From: Ga0077527 sp964433345
GTDB lineage: Bacteria; Pseudomonadota; Gammaproteobacteria; Burkholderiales; SG8-41
DNA: 64,000 nt
Direction: 5' to 3'
NCBI GenBank assembly: GCA_964433345.1
Contig: CAYSQJ010000003.1
Coordinates: 1-64,000 of the forward strand
The translations under genes and the position numbers were made by a program. Shown piece after piece: positions 44,429 to 52,818 of the stretch; within the stretch, counting starts at the first letter, position 1; each line of letters opens with the position of its first letter. Under the pieces are notes generated by a model. That model saw only the letters and a program-made list of their open reading frames with translations, searched no databases and was not told where the DNA came from.

Positions 44429-45250
44429 TCAATCTTTGGGGCGGAATACGAGGTTAAGTTCCCGGAACTGGCGTATCAGCGTCGGATCCGGCGGCAGGGG
44501 CAGCGGCTGTGCGCGCAGGATCGCGCGCTCCACCGCGGCGTCGTAGGCCGGAGTGCTGCTGGTCGCGCGCCTGAGTTTCGCACCCAGCACCTCGCCACCC
44601 GGCAGCACGGTGATTTCGAACTCGACCTGTGCCGCATCGCTCACATTCGGCGGCAACACGATGAAGCGGCGGATTTTTTCGCTGATCCTGCGCTTGTATT
44701 CATCGACCACCCTGGCCTGAGCCGCCGCCTGCTGCGCGGCCACTGCTTCGCGCGCCTTCTGTTGCTCGGCGGCGAGGCGTTTCGCCGCATCCGCCTCTGC
44801 CTGTTTCTGTTTCAGCGCTTCCGCCTCGGCGCGCTTTTTCTTCTCGAGTTCGGCTTCGCGCGCCTTTTCCGCGGCCAGTTTCTTCCGGGCCTCGGCCTCC
44901 TGCTGCTGCAGCTTGCGCTCCCGCTCCTGCTTTTCCTGCTTTTCCTTCAGCGCGATGTCCGGCTTCGGCGCAGGAGCGGGCTCCGGCTTGGGCGGCGGCT
45001 TGACCTCCACCTTCGGCGCAGGCTTCGGCGGCTCCGGCTTCACTTCCGGCGGCGGTGGTGGCGGCGGCTCGACCTTCGGCGGCGTTACCTGGGGCAGGTC
45101 GCGCCAGAGGTCAACCACCACCGCGGTATCCGCCGGCCTGTGCTGCCAGCTGACACCGAACACCAGCAACACCAGGAACAGCACATGCATCGCGAAGGCC
45201 AGCCCGCCGGCCAGGGCCTCATCGCGGGATTGGATCGCGTAAGTCGACAT
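44429..45250 (-). CDS. tolA: Tol-Pal system protein TolA
   Basis: A 273-residue protein with an N-terminal TM helix (FAMHVLFLVLLVFGV), a Pro-rich run of P/K/E (residues about 55-90), a long Ala/Lys/Glu helix (about 95-180) and a C-terminal TolA/TonB-like domain ending RELNLVFRPKD. It is shorter than E. coli TolA, as usual in betaproteobacteria. Connects TolQR to Pal/TolB. Confidence 0.94.
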   Translation of the reverse strand: MSTYAIQSRDEALAGGLAFAMHVLFLVLLVFGVSWQHRPADTAVVVDLWRDLPQVTPPKVEPPPPPPPEVKPEPPKPAPKVEVKPPPKPEPAPAPKPDIALKEKQEKQERERKLQQQEAEARKKLAAEKAREAELEKKKRAEAEALKQKQAEADAAKRLAAEQQKAREAVAAQQAAAQARVVDEYKRRISEKIRRFIVLPPNVSDAAQVEFEITVLPGGEVLGAKLRRATSSTPAYDAAVERAILRAQPLPLPPDPTLIRQFRELNLVFRPKD

Positions 45251-45252
45251 CT

Positions 45253-45672
45253 TTATCGGGCGGCGCGCACCAGCAACCCTACTCTTTGCACATTGTTACG
45301 CTGCAGCGTATCCATGACGTCGACCACTTTCCGGTAGACGACCTCCTGGTCGGCGGCAATCACCACCGCCTGCTCGGGATTTTCCGCCTGCCGCTGCCTG
45401 ATCAGGGCAATCACTTCGTCCAGCTTCACGCGGCGCTCCGGCCGGCCATCCTGGTCACGGAACGACAGGTTGCCGTCCTTGTCGATGATGACCTGCAGTG
45501 GCGCGACCTTGGCCGTGCTCGCCTTGGCCACCGAAGGCAGATCGATCTGGCTCGGGCTCATCATCGGCGCGGTGACCATGAAAATCACCAGCAGCACCAG
45601 CATCACGTCGATATAGGGCACGACGTTGATCTGGTTCATCAGCCGGCGGCCGCTGCGTTTTTCGATCAGCAT
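45253..45672 (-). CDS. tolR: Tol-Pal system protein TolR
   Basis: A 139-residue ExbD/TolR-family protein with one TM helix (VVPYIDVMLVLLVIFMVTAP) carrying the proton-channel Asp in YIDVMLVLL, and a periplasmic domain. Two bases separate it from tolA. Confidence 0.96.
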   Translation of the reverse strand: MLIEKRSGRRLMNQINVVPYIDVMLVLLVIFMVTAPMMSPSQIDLPSVAKASTAKVAPLQVIIDKDGNLSFRDQDGRPERRVKLDEVIALIRQRQAENPEQAVVIAADQEVVYRKVVDVMDTLQRNNVQRVGLLVRAAR

Positions 45673-45675
45673 GCG

Positions 45676-46335
45676 TCAGTGCACCTGCCGCTGCAGGATG
45701 TTGGAAAACTCTTCGGTGAAGGAATCGAAGCGGATCGCCAGACGGTTCACGTCGCCGGCAAAGCGGTTGTAGGCAACCACCGCCGGAATCGCCGCGAACA
45801 AGCCGATCGCGGTGGCGATCAGCGCCTCGGCGATGCCCGGAGCGACATGGCTCAGCGTTGCCTGCCCGACATTGGCCAGTCCGCGGAAGGAATTCATGAT
45901 CCCCCACACCGTGCCGAGCAGGCCGACATAGGGGCTGACCGAGCCGACCGAGGCAAGGAAGGACAGCGAGGATTCGAGCTTGTCCATCTCGCGCTGGTAG
46001 GTCGCGCGCATCGCGCGCCGCGTGCTGTCCATCAGCGCCGCGACATCGGTGCCGGGCTCGCGGCGGTGCTTGGTGAATTCGCGGAAGCCGGATTCGAAAA
46101 TGCGCTCGAGACTGCCGGCGGAATCACGGGCATTGACCGCGCGCTGGAACAGGTCGTTCAGGTCGGCGCCGCTCCAGAACTGGCGTTCGAATTCCGCGGT
46201 CTGCTTCTCGGCGCGGCGCAGCGTGAACACTTTCAGGAAAATGTAGTACCAGGAAAACAGCGAGGCGAGCAGCAGGATTGCCATCACCAACTGCACCGGC
46301 ACGCTCGCGCCGCTGATCAGGCTGAGCACCGACAT
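45676..46335 (-). CDS. tolQ: Tol-Pal system protein TolQ
   Basis: A 219-residue ExbB/TolQ-family protein with three TM helices and the conserved GLLGTVWGIMNSFRGLA and AEALIATAIGLFAAIPAVVAYN segments. It forms the proton-driven motor with TolR. The start at 46335 (MSVLSLISGA) avoids a long unrelated N-terminal extension; ybgC lies 34 bases upstream. Confidence 0.95.
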   Translation of the reverse strand: MSVLSLISGASVPVQLVMAILLLASLFSWYYIFLKVFTLRRAEKQTAEFERQFWSGADLNDLFQRAVNARDSAGSLERIFESGFREFTKHRREPGTDVAALMDSTRRAMRATYQREMDKLESSLSFLASVGSVSPYVGLLGTVWGIMNSFRGLANVGQATLSHVAPGIAEALIATAIGLFAAIPAVVAYNRFAGDVNRLAIRFDSFTEEFSNILQRQVH

Positions 46336-46369
46336 GTCATGCGTGAGTGTGGGGTTCAATGTCCAGTCC

Positions 46370-46774
46370 CTATTCCTGTTTTTCCATCTTTTCGCGCATC
46401 TCCCGCGGCAAGCGGGCCGGTCTGAAGCTGCCGGTATCGACGCAGACGACATCGACTTCCGCCCGCGCGATCCGCTCTTCACCACGCAGCACCTGCTGCA
46501 TGAAGCGAATGTGGCTGCCGCCGACGTTAACGACTTCCACGGTCACCTGCAAGCTGTCGTTGAATCGCGACGGTCTGAGATATTCAACGTTCACCGCGCG
46601 GACCACGAACAGCAGGCCGTGCGTGCGCGCCATCTCCGGCTGTTCGAATCCCAGCGCGCGCAGCCACTCGGTGCGCGCGCGTTCCATGAACGCCAGGTAG
46701 TTCGCGTAGTACACGACGCCACCGGCATCGGTGTCCTCGTAATAAACGCGAACCGGCAAGGAAAAGGGTTTCAT
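46370..46774 (-). CDS. ybgC: tol-pal-associated acyl-CoA thioesterase YbgC
   Basis: A 134-residue hot-dog thioesterase with the catalytic YYEDTDAGGVVYYANYL. It hydrolyses short acyl-CoA esters and is the usual first gene of the Tol-Pal operon. The start at 46774 (MKPFSLPVRVY) is chosen because the upstream part of the frame is translated from an AT-rich repeat. Confidence 0.94.
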   Translation of the reverse strand: MKPFSLPVRVYYEDTDAGGVVYYANYLAFMERARTEWLRALGFEQPEMARTHGLLFVVRAVNVEYLRPSRFNDSLQVTVEVVNVGGSHIRFMQQVLRGEERIARAEVDVVCVDTGSFRPARLPREMREKMEKQE

Positions 46775-46789
46775 CAACAGCTTTGCAGC

Positions 46790-46831
46790 AAAAAATAAAT
46801 TATTATTTATAATCAAATACTTATATGTTTT
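46790..46831 (-). repeat. AT-rich dispersed repeat, copy G
   Basis: Minus strand reads ATATAAGTATTTGATTATAA then ATAATAATTTATTTT. It contains the TGA stop of the upstream glycosyltransferase gene and ends shortly before ybgC's start. Confidence 0.8.
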
Positions 46832-47454
46832 CTTGCCGCCAAATGCCGTTGCGCGGAACGCCATTCCTGGCGCGCGTAAACACGGCCACTGCCGGTATAA
46901 CGCAGGCCGGTAAAGTGCTCGGGCATAAAGTAATGGCTGGGATAGATGGACAACTCGCCGCAGCGATGACGATGGAATGCCTGCGTCAACCGCAACGGTC
47001 CCGTACTCTGCCAGGCCATGCGATCAGTCAGATTCGCCTCTTGGCGCAAATCATCAATGATATGTGCCAGCAGCGGGTTGCCCGGCGCCGCAGCAACATA
47101 ACCGTTAGCAATCAGCCCCGGGCGCGCAATTTCGTTTTCCCAGCAGGCAAACATCGTACAGTCAAACAACCAGTCATCCAGCGGACGCAGTGCGAATCCA
47201 TCGGCATCAATGGCAAAACCGCCGTGGCGGTGGAGGATTTCCCAGCGCATCAGGTCTGCGACACCGGCCAGTTCGTGATTCCACATCGCCTCCATGTGCC
47301 GGGCATTGATCCACTGCGTCTCCGCCATTTCCTGGTTCCCCCAGACCCTCAGTTCGAATCCGGGATTCAGCCGGGCCCAGCTGCGTATGCAATCCTCGGG
47401 TCGCTGCGCTTCGTCGCCCACCCATACGACGTGCAGGACACGCGGAATCGACAT
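46813..47454 (-). CDS. DXD-type glycosyltransferase (Gly_transf_sug family)
   Basis: A 213-residue protein of the OCH1/capsular sugar-transferase type: IPRVLHVVWVGDE at the N-terminus, ADLMRWEILHRHGGFAIDADG holding the metal-binding IDAD motif, and GLIANGYVAAAPGNPLLAHI. It probably adds a sugar to a surface glycan. It is placed between ruvB (4-base gap) and the Tol-Pal operon, an unusual location. The last residues (KHISI) come from an AT-rich repeat. Confidence 0.88.
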   Translation of the reverse strand: MSIPRVLHVVWVGDEAQRPEDCIRSWARLNPGFELRVWGNQEMAETQWINARHMEAMWNHELAGVADLMRWEILHRHGGFAIDADGFALRPLDDWLFDCTMFACWENEIARPGLIANGYVAAAPGNPLLAHIIDDLRQEANLTDRMAWQSTGPLRLTQAFHRHRCGELSIYPSHYFMPEHFTGLRYTGSGRVYARQEWRSAQRHLAARKHISI

Positions 47455-47458
47455 GCAG

Positions 47459-48496
47459 TTACTGTTCCCAGAGTTCTCTCGGACCAGCGCCGGTCGGCGC
47501 CGCGAGGCCGAAATGACGATAAGCCGCGGCCGTGGCCACCCGCCCGCGCGGCGTGCGCTGCAGGTACCCCTGCTGGATCAGGTACGGCTCGAGCACGTCT
47601 TCGATGGTGTCGCGCTCCTCACCGATTGCCGCAGCCAGGTTGTCAACGCCGACCGGGCCGCCGCCGAACTTGTCGATGACCGCCTGCAGCAGCTTGCGGT
47701 CCATCACGTCGAGACCGACCGGATCAACGTCGAGCATTTTCAGCGCGTCGTCGGCGACCTCTCGGGTGACCCGCCCTTCGGCGCGCACCTCGGCGAAATC
47801 GCGCACCCGGCGCAGCAGGCGGTTGGAAATCCGCGGCGTGCCGCGCGACCGGCCGGCGACTTCGCGCGCACCGCCGGCGTCGATGCCGACCTCCAGCAAT
47901 CCTGCGGAGCGCTCGACGATGCGCGTCAGCTCGTCGGTGGTATAGAACTCGAGGCGGGCGACTATGCCGAAGCGGTCGCGTAGCGGATTGGTCAGCATGC
48001 CGGCGCGCGTGGTCGCGCCGACCAGGGTGAACGGCGGCAGGTCGAGCTTGACCGAGCGCGCCGCGGGTCCCTCGCCGATCATGATGTCGATCTGGAAATC
48101 CTCCAGCGCCGGGTAGAGGATTTCCTCGACCACCGGCGACAGGCGGTGGATCTCGTCGATGAACAGCACGTCGTTGGGCTCGAGGTTGGTCAGCATCGCC
48201 GCGAGATCGCCTGCGCGCTCCAGCACCGGACCCGAGGTGTGGCGCAGGTTGACGCCCATCTCGCGCGCGATGATGTGCGCGAGCGTGGTTTTGCCCAGCC
48301 CCGGCGGCCCGAACAGCAGCACATGGTCCAGCGCCTCCCTGCGCTTGCGCGCAGCCTCGATGAATATCGACAGCTGGCCGCGTATCTTCTCCTGTCCGAC
48401 GTATTCGTCGAGCGCCTTCGGGCGCAGCGCGCGCTCGAACACCTCCTCCTGCGCGGAGGCAGGTGCGGCGGCAATCAGGCGGTCGGTTTCGATCAT
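47459..48496 (-). CDS. ruvB: Holliday junction helicase RuvB
   Basis: A 345-residue AAA+ motor with Walker A GPPGLGKTTLAH, Walker B FIDEIHRLSP and the C-terminal winged-helix domain (GLDVMDRKLLQAVIDKF). It drives branch migration with RuvA. Starts 10 bases after ruvA. Confidence 0.98.
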   Translation of the reverse strand: MIETDRLIAAAPASAQEEVFERALRPKALDEYVGQEKIRGQLSIFIEAARKRREALDHVLLFGPPGLGKTTLAHIIAREMGVNLRHTSGPVLERAGDLAAMLTNLEPNDVLFIDEIHRLSPVVEEILYPALEDFQIDIMIGEGPAARSVKLDLPPFTLVGATTRAGMLTNPLRDRFGIVARLEFYTTDELTRIVERSAGLLEVGIDAGGAREVAGRSRGTPRISNRLLRRVRDFAEVRAEGRVTREVADDALKMLDVDPVGLDVMDRKLLQAVIDKFGGGPVGVDNLAAAIGEERDTIEDVLEPYLIQQGYLQRTPRGRVATAAAYRHFGLAAPTGAGPRELWEQ

Positions 48497-48506
48497 GCGG
48501 ATCCGT

Positions 48507-49085
48507 TCACGATTTCGAGAGCAGCTTCAGCGCCTGGCGGATGCCCTCGGTCACCGCGATGCCGGCCGGCAACTGGCCCACCGCCCAGGTCACTTCCTTG
48601 TCGTTGTAGCCCAGTGCACTCAGCGCATTGGCAATGTCGCTGCCACCGGCGGCGGCACTCCCGGCAGCCGCCTGCACGCCGCCCTTGGGCAGGCGGTCAC
48701 GCAATTCAAGCAGCAGCCGTTCCGCAGTCTTCTTGCCGATGCCGGGAATCTTGGTCAGGCGGCCGACATCCTGTGCGCGCACGGCTTCCTGCAGTTCCGC
48801 CACCGACAGTCCGGAGAGCACCGACAAGGCGGTGCGCGCGCCAACGCCGGAAATCCGGATCAACTGGCGAAACAGCGCGCGTTCGGCCTCGGTGGCGAAA
48901 CCGTAGAGCAGGTGCGCATCCTCGCGCACCACGAGTTGGGTGTAGAGCACGACATCGGCGCCGGTGGCCGGCAGCTGGTAGAGCGTGCTCATCGGCACGT
49001 CGATTTCGTAACCGATGCCCTGCACGTCCACCGTGATTTGCGGCGGCTGCTTGGCCAGCAAACGTCCCGATAAGCGGCCGATCAT
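48507..49085 (-). CDS. ruvA: Holliday junction binding protein RuvA
   Basis: A 192-residue protein starting MIGRLSGRLLAK, with helix-hairpin-helix motifs (RISGVGARTALSVL, KIPGIGKKTAERLLLEL) and the RuvB-interacting C-terminal domain. Its ATG overlaps the stop of an upstream glycosyltransferase gene by 4 bases, so translation of the two is coupled. Confidence 0.97.
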   Translation of the reverse strand: MIGRLSGRLLAKQPPQITVDVQGIGYEIDVPMSTLYQLPATGADVVLYTQLVVREDAHLLYGFATEAERALFRQLIRISGVGARTALSVLSGLSVAELQEAVRAQDVGRLTKIPGIGKKTAERLLLELRDRLPKGGVQAAAGSAAAGGSDIANALSALGYNDKEVTWAVGQLPAGIAVTEGIRQALKLLSKS

Positions 49086-50290
49086 GTGGCGGACCCTGCT
49101 CCCTGTGCGGCTAAGGCTTCAATGCGGGCAACCGCCCGGTCGGTCATTGTACCAACAGACTGCGCGCCATGACGCGCGGCAAGCGCCGCCGCGCCGTGCC
49201 CGCACCCGGGACTGGCGAGCATCGCCGTCAGCGCGCCGGCGATGTCCGGTTGCTGCTCGTCCGGATGGATGACACGACCCGCGCCGGCGCGCTCCAGCGC
49301 ACGGCCCAGCAGGAAATGCTCGAGATGCTTGGGCAGCACCAGCACCGGTCGGCCGCCCTGCAGCATGCCCAGTGTGGTGCCGACATTGCCGTGGCAGACG
49401 CAAAGCGCGCATTCCTGCACCACGCGCCGGAAATCGAGCAGCCCGGGCGCGAACTGCAGGCGCGCGCTGCCATGACGCTGCAGCAGCGCGCTGTTTCCTC
49501 CCAGCACATGCACCAGCACGCGGGCGCCGCTGCCCGCCAATGCCAGCAGCGCGCGCTCGAGGTGCGGATAATCCGCATGCAGATAGGCGAATACCGCAGC
49601 ACCCTCTCCCGCAGGCCACTGCGGAACTGCGGTGCCGGTCGACAGTGCCTGCAGGCCGAGATAGTCGCCTGCATCACGCGCACCATAGGGATCAAGCTCC
49701 GGTATGCCCGAGAAAAATGCGGCAGCGCCGGCAAAGATGTCGTGGACGGCCTCCAGGCGTCCGACCGCCGGCAGCCGGGAGTTGATCACCGTCATCACGC
49801 GCCGGTCGCTGTCGGCAAGACGCGCCTGCGGCACGGCAACCCAGGGCCGCATGTTCGGCGTGGGCGCCACCGGCGGCGGCACATTGAACGGACTGCCGAT
49901 CACCGCACGGGGGAGGCCAAGGCCGCGGGCGGCCAACAGCGCCGTCGGCGCATGATCGGCGATCACCACATCGGCGCCGGTGCTGCGGATCAGCGAACGC
50001 CAGGCCCCGAGCATCGCACCCAGCATCGGCGGCTCGAGGTACCCGTAACGCATCAGGATTTCGGAGTAATTCAGTGGCGGCTCCTGCAGCCCGCCATAGG
50101 TATTCAGGCACAGCGGCGCCTGGTGCAGCGCGACCGGCAAATCACCGATCGCCTGCGCGGCACCGGCAATTTCGCGGGCGGCAATGTGCAGTTCATGGCC
50201 GCGTTCGAGCAGCCGCGGCACCAGTCCGAGAAAGGGGCCGAGGTGTCCGAAGCCCGTGCCCAGTTCCCAGGCGAGAAGTATGCGGCTCAT
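49082..50290 (-). CDS. GT1-type glycosyltransferase B
   Basis: A 402-residue UGT/MGT-like GT-B protein. The N-terminal half opens RILLAWELGTGFGHLGPF; the C-terminal half has the donor-sugar motif CHGNVGTTLGMLQGGRPVLV and LPKHLEHFLLG. No membrane segments or signal. It shares many blocks with its upstream neighbour (PPLNYSEILMRYGYL, VPPPVAPTPNMRPWVAVPQ), so the two are an old tandem duplication. Coupled by ATGA to both the other GT and ruvA. Acceptor unknown. Confidence 0.88.
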   Translation of the reverse strand: MSRILLAWELGTGFGHLGPFLGLVPRLLERGHELHIAAREIAGAAQAIGDLPVALHQAPLCLNTYGGLQEPPLNYSEILMRYGYLEPPMLGAMLGAWRSLIRSTGADVVIADHAPTALLAARGLGLPRAVIGSPFNVPPPVAPTPNMRPWVAVPQARLADSDRRVMTVINSRLPAVGRLEAVHDIFAGAAAFFSGIPELDPYGARDAGDYLGLQALSTGTAVPQWPAGEGAAVFAYLHADYPHLERALLALAGSGARVLVHVLGGNSALLQRHGSARLQFAPGLLDFRRVVQECALCVCHGNVGTTLGMLQGGRPVLVLPKHLEHFLLGRALERAGAGRVIHPDEQQPDIAGALTAMLASPGCGHGAAALAARHGAQSVGTMTDRAVARIEALAAQGAGSAT

Positions 50291-51489
50291 GCCCTCTGCT
50301 CCGTGCCGGTGTTCTCAATCCTGTCTGCCGCACGCCCGACGAGGACGGCGGCTGCTTCGCCGCCATGACGTTGCGCGAAACTGCGCGCACCATTCGCATG
50401 TGCCGGCTCTTCGAGCACTCGGCGCAGGGCGCCGGCGATGTCCGGTGCCGCCGTCTCCGGATGCACCGTCAACCCGGCGCCGAGTCTCTCCACGTTGCGC
50501 GCGAGCAGGAATTGTTCCAGCTGTGACGGCAACAACAGCAGCGGCCGGCCGGCGCACAGCGCGGCTGTCACCGTGCCAAGTCCGCTGTGACAGACCACGG
50601 CATCGCAGTCGGCCAGGGTCGCCAGCAGATCGACATGACCTGCGGTGAATGACAATCGTGGTCCGCGGAATCGCTCGACGAGCTGCGCCCGTCCGGAAAC
50701 CAGGTTGACCACGCAGCGTGCCCCACTGGCCGCCAACGCGGCAAGACAGGCCTCGATGTGAGGGTAGTCCTGCCGCAGATAGGCAAACACTCTGGGGCCA
50801 TTCCCGCCGGGCCACTGCACCGCTGCGCTGCCGCTGCTCCCGCCCAGCAGTCCCAGGTAGTCCGCGGGTTCACGTGGGCCGTAGGGATCGAGCTCCGGGC
50901 CGCCGATGTACATCCGGCCGCTGCCCTCGAACAGCTGGTGCACGGCAGTCAGCTGCGCCATCCCGGGATCGAGCACTGCATTGATCGTTCCCAGCACGGC
51001 CGCATCGCTGGCGGAGAGGCGTTGCGGAGGCACTGCCAGCCAGTCGCGCATGTTCGGAGTCGGCGTCACGGACGGCGGCACCGAGAAGGGATTGCCGAAA
51101 GTGCAGCGGGCGATGCCGTGCCGGCGTGCGGCAAGCAGTGCCGAGGGCGCATGATCGGCCACCAGCCGGTCTGCGCCACTCAGCGCCAGCAGGCCCTCCC
51201 AGCCGCGCAGCAGGCCCTTGAGCATCGCCGCATCGAGATAACCGTAGCGCATCAGTATCTCGGCGTAATTGAGCGGTGGATCCGCAAGTCCGCCGTAGCT
51301 GCGGGAGCACGCCGGAGCAGGCACGATGCGCACCGGCATGCCCTCGAAAACCGCTGCAGCGCCGGCAAGGTCGCGCACTGCCAGCGTCAGTTCATGTCCA
51401 CGCCCCAGCAGTGCTTCGGCAACCTGTCGGAACGCCGAGAGATGTCCGACCCCCGCGCCCAGCTCCCAGGCGAACAGGATGCGGTTCAC
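50287..51489 (-). CDS. GT1-type glycosyltransferase A
   Basis: A 400-residue GT-B protein, paralogue of the next gene. It starts at the GTG at 51489 (NRILFAWELGAGVGHL), which overlaps ruvC's stop in GTGA. Donor motif: CHSGLGTVTAALCAGRPLLL, LPSQLEQFLL. Predicted soluble. Two tandem UGT-like enzymes between ruvC and ruvA suggest a modified lipid or small molecule, but nothing in the neighbourhood identifies it. Confidence 0.88.
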   Translation of the reverse strand: MNRILFAWELGAGVGHLSAFRQVAEALLGRGHELTLAVRDLAGAAAVFEGMPVRIVPAPACSRSYGGLADPPLNYAEILMRYGYLDAAMLKGLLRGWEGLLALSGADRLVADHAPSALLAARRHGIARCTFGNPFSVPPSVTPTPNMRDWLAVPPQRLSASDAAVLGTINAVLDPGMAQLTAVHQLFEGSGRMYIGGPELDPYGPREPADYLGLLGGSSGSAAVQWPGGNGPRVFAYLRQDYPHIEACLAALAASGARCVVNLVSGRAQLVERFRGPRLSFTAGHVDLLATLADCDAVVCHSGLGTVTAALCAGRPLLLLPSQLEQFLLARNVERLGAGLTVHPETAAPDIAGALRRVLEEPAHANGARSFAQRHGGEAAAVLVGRAADRIENTGTEQRA

Positions 51490-52016
51490 TTCAGGCGTCC
51501 GCCGCGGCGACGGCGCCCGGAACCAACGCCGCCATAACCCTGGCCGCCGTGGGCATGGCAAATGGCGCAGGCCAGCGCGTCGGCGGCATCGGGGCTGGGG
51601 TCACCCGGCAGTTGCAGCAGCCGGCGCACCATCGCCTGCACCTGCTCCTTGCGCGCATGACCGGTGCCGACAACCGCCTGCTTGACCTGCAGCGCGGTGT
51701 ACTCCGCCACCGGCAGCGCGCTGGCCACTGCAGCACAGATTGCCGCACCGCGGGCCTGCCCGAGCAGCAGCGTGGATTTCGGATTGACGTTGACAAAGAC
51801 CTGCTCGATCGCGGCGCACTGCGGCCGGTAACCGGCGATCACCTCCTGCAGGCCTTCGAGCAGGACCTTCAGGCGCTGCGGCAGCTCGCCCTCGCCGCTG
51901 CGGATGCAGCCGCTCGCCACGTAAGCGAGCTTCTGGCCGCTCTGTTCGATGATCCCGAAACCGGTGATGCGCAGGCCGGGATCGATGCCGAGGATGCGGA
52001 GCGGCGCCGCGCTCAA
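51486..52016 (-). CDS. ruvC: Holliday junction resolvase RuvC
   Basis: A 176-residue RNase-H-fold nuclease with the catalytic acids in ILGIDPG, AIEQVFVN and the C-terminal PDAADALACAICH. The start is a TTG at 52016 overlapping the yebC stop (TTGA); no ATG fits. It cleaves Holliday junctions symmetrically. Confidence 0.96.
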   Translation of the reverse strand: MSAAPLRILGIDPGLRITGFGIIEQSGQKLAYVASGCIRSGEGELPQRLKVLLEGLQEVIAGYRPQCAAIEQVFVNVNPKSTLLLGQARGAAICAAVASALPVAEYTALQVKQAVVGTGHARKEQVQAMVRRLLQLPGDPSPDAADALACAICHAHGGQGYGGVGSGRRRRGGRLK

Positions 52017-52744
52017 GCGGACTCGTCGAGGACCGCGGTGGTGTAAACCTCCTGCACGTCGTCGACAGCCTCGAGCGCGTCCAGGAGTTTCTGCATGCGC
52101 TGGGCGTCGTCGCCGGCCAGCGCGTTTTCGGTGGTGGGCTTCATCGTGACTTCAGCCAGCTCCGGCTTGAAACCGGCCTTCTCCAGCGCCGAGCGCACCG
52201 TGGAAAAATCGGCGGGGGCTGTAATCACCTCGATGCTGCCGTCCTCGTTGGTCACCACGTCTTCGGCACCGGCATCGATCGCGGCATCCATCAGCTTGGC
52301 CTCGTCGGTACCCGGCGCGAACAGCATCTGGCCGCAGTGCTTGAACAGGAAGGCAACCGAACCGTCGGTGCCGAGATTGCCTCCATGCTTGGTGAAGGCG
52401 TGGCGCACATCGGCCACGGTACGGGTGCGGTTGTCGGTCATGCAGTCGACCATCACCGCGGCGCCGCCGATGCCGTAGCCCTCGTAGCGGATTTCCTCGT
52501 AATTGACGCCATCGAGGTCGCCGGTGCCGCGCTTGATCGCGCGCTCGACATTGTCCTTGGGCATGTTGTTGTCATAGGCCTTGTCCATCGCCAGTCGCAG
52601 GCGTGGATTGCTGCCGGGGTCGCCGCCGCCGAGGCGCGCGGCAACGGTGATTTCCTTGATCAGGCGCGTGAATATCTTGCCCCGCTTGGCGTCCTGGCGC
52701 CCCTTGCGATGCTGGATGTTCGCCCACTTCGAATGTCCGGCCAT
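52013..52744 (-). CDS. yebC: YebC/PmpR-family transcription/translation regulator
   Basis: A 243-residue protein starting MAGHSKWANIQHRKGRQD with the family blocks KDNVERAIKRGTGD and GGAAVMVDCMTDNRTR. Related proteins act as DNA-binding regulators or help ribosomes at proline stretches. It leads the yebC-ruvC cluster, its common position. The start at 52744 is divergent from the HerA-like ATPase gene 74 bases away. Confidence 0.96.
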   Translation of the reverse strand: MAGHSKWANIQHRKGRQDAKRGKIFTRLIKEITVAARLGGGDPGSNPRLRLAMDKAYDNNMPKDNVERAIKRGTGDLDGVNYEEIRYEGYGIGGAAVMVDCMTDNRTRTVADVRHAFTKHGGNLGTDGSVAFLFKHCGQMLFAPGTDEAKLMDAAIDAGAEDVVTNEDGSIEVITAPADFSTVRSALEKAGFKPELAEVTMKPTTENALAGDDAQRMQKLLDALEAVDDVQEVYTTAVLDESA

Positions 52745-52818
52745 GGCGCTTGCTGATCCCTGCTGATTACCCGTTAGAATGGTCCAAATTTTATCATAGC
52801 GAACCCGGGAAACCCGCC

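Noticed and set aside
46775..46864. Longer YbgC start upstream at 46864
   Set aside because: The extra residues are translated from AT-rich repeat G and have no counterpart in YbgC proteins.
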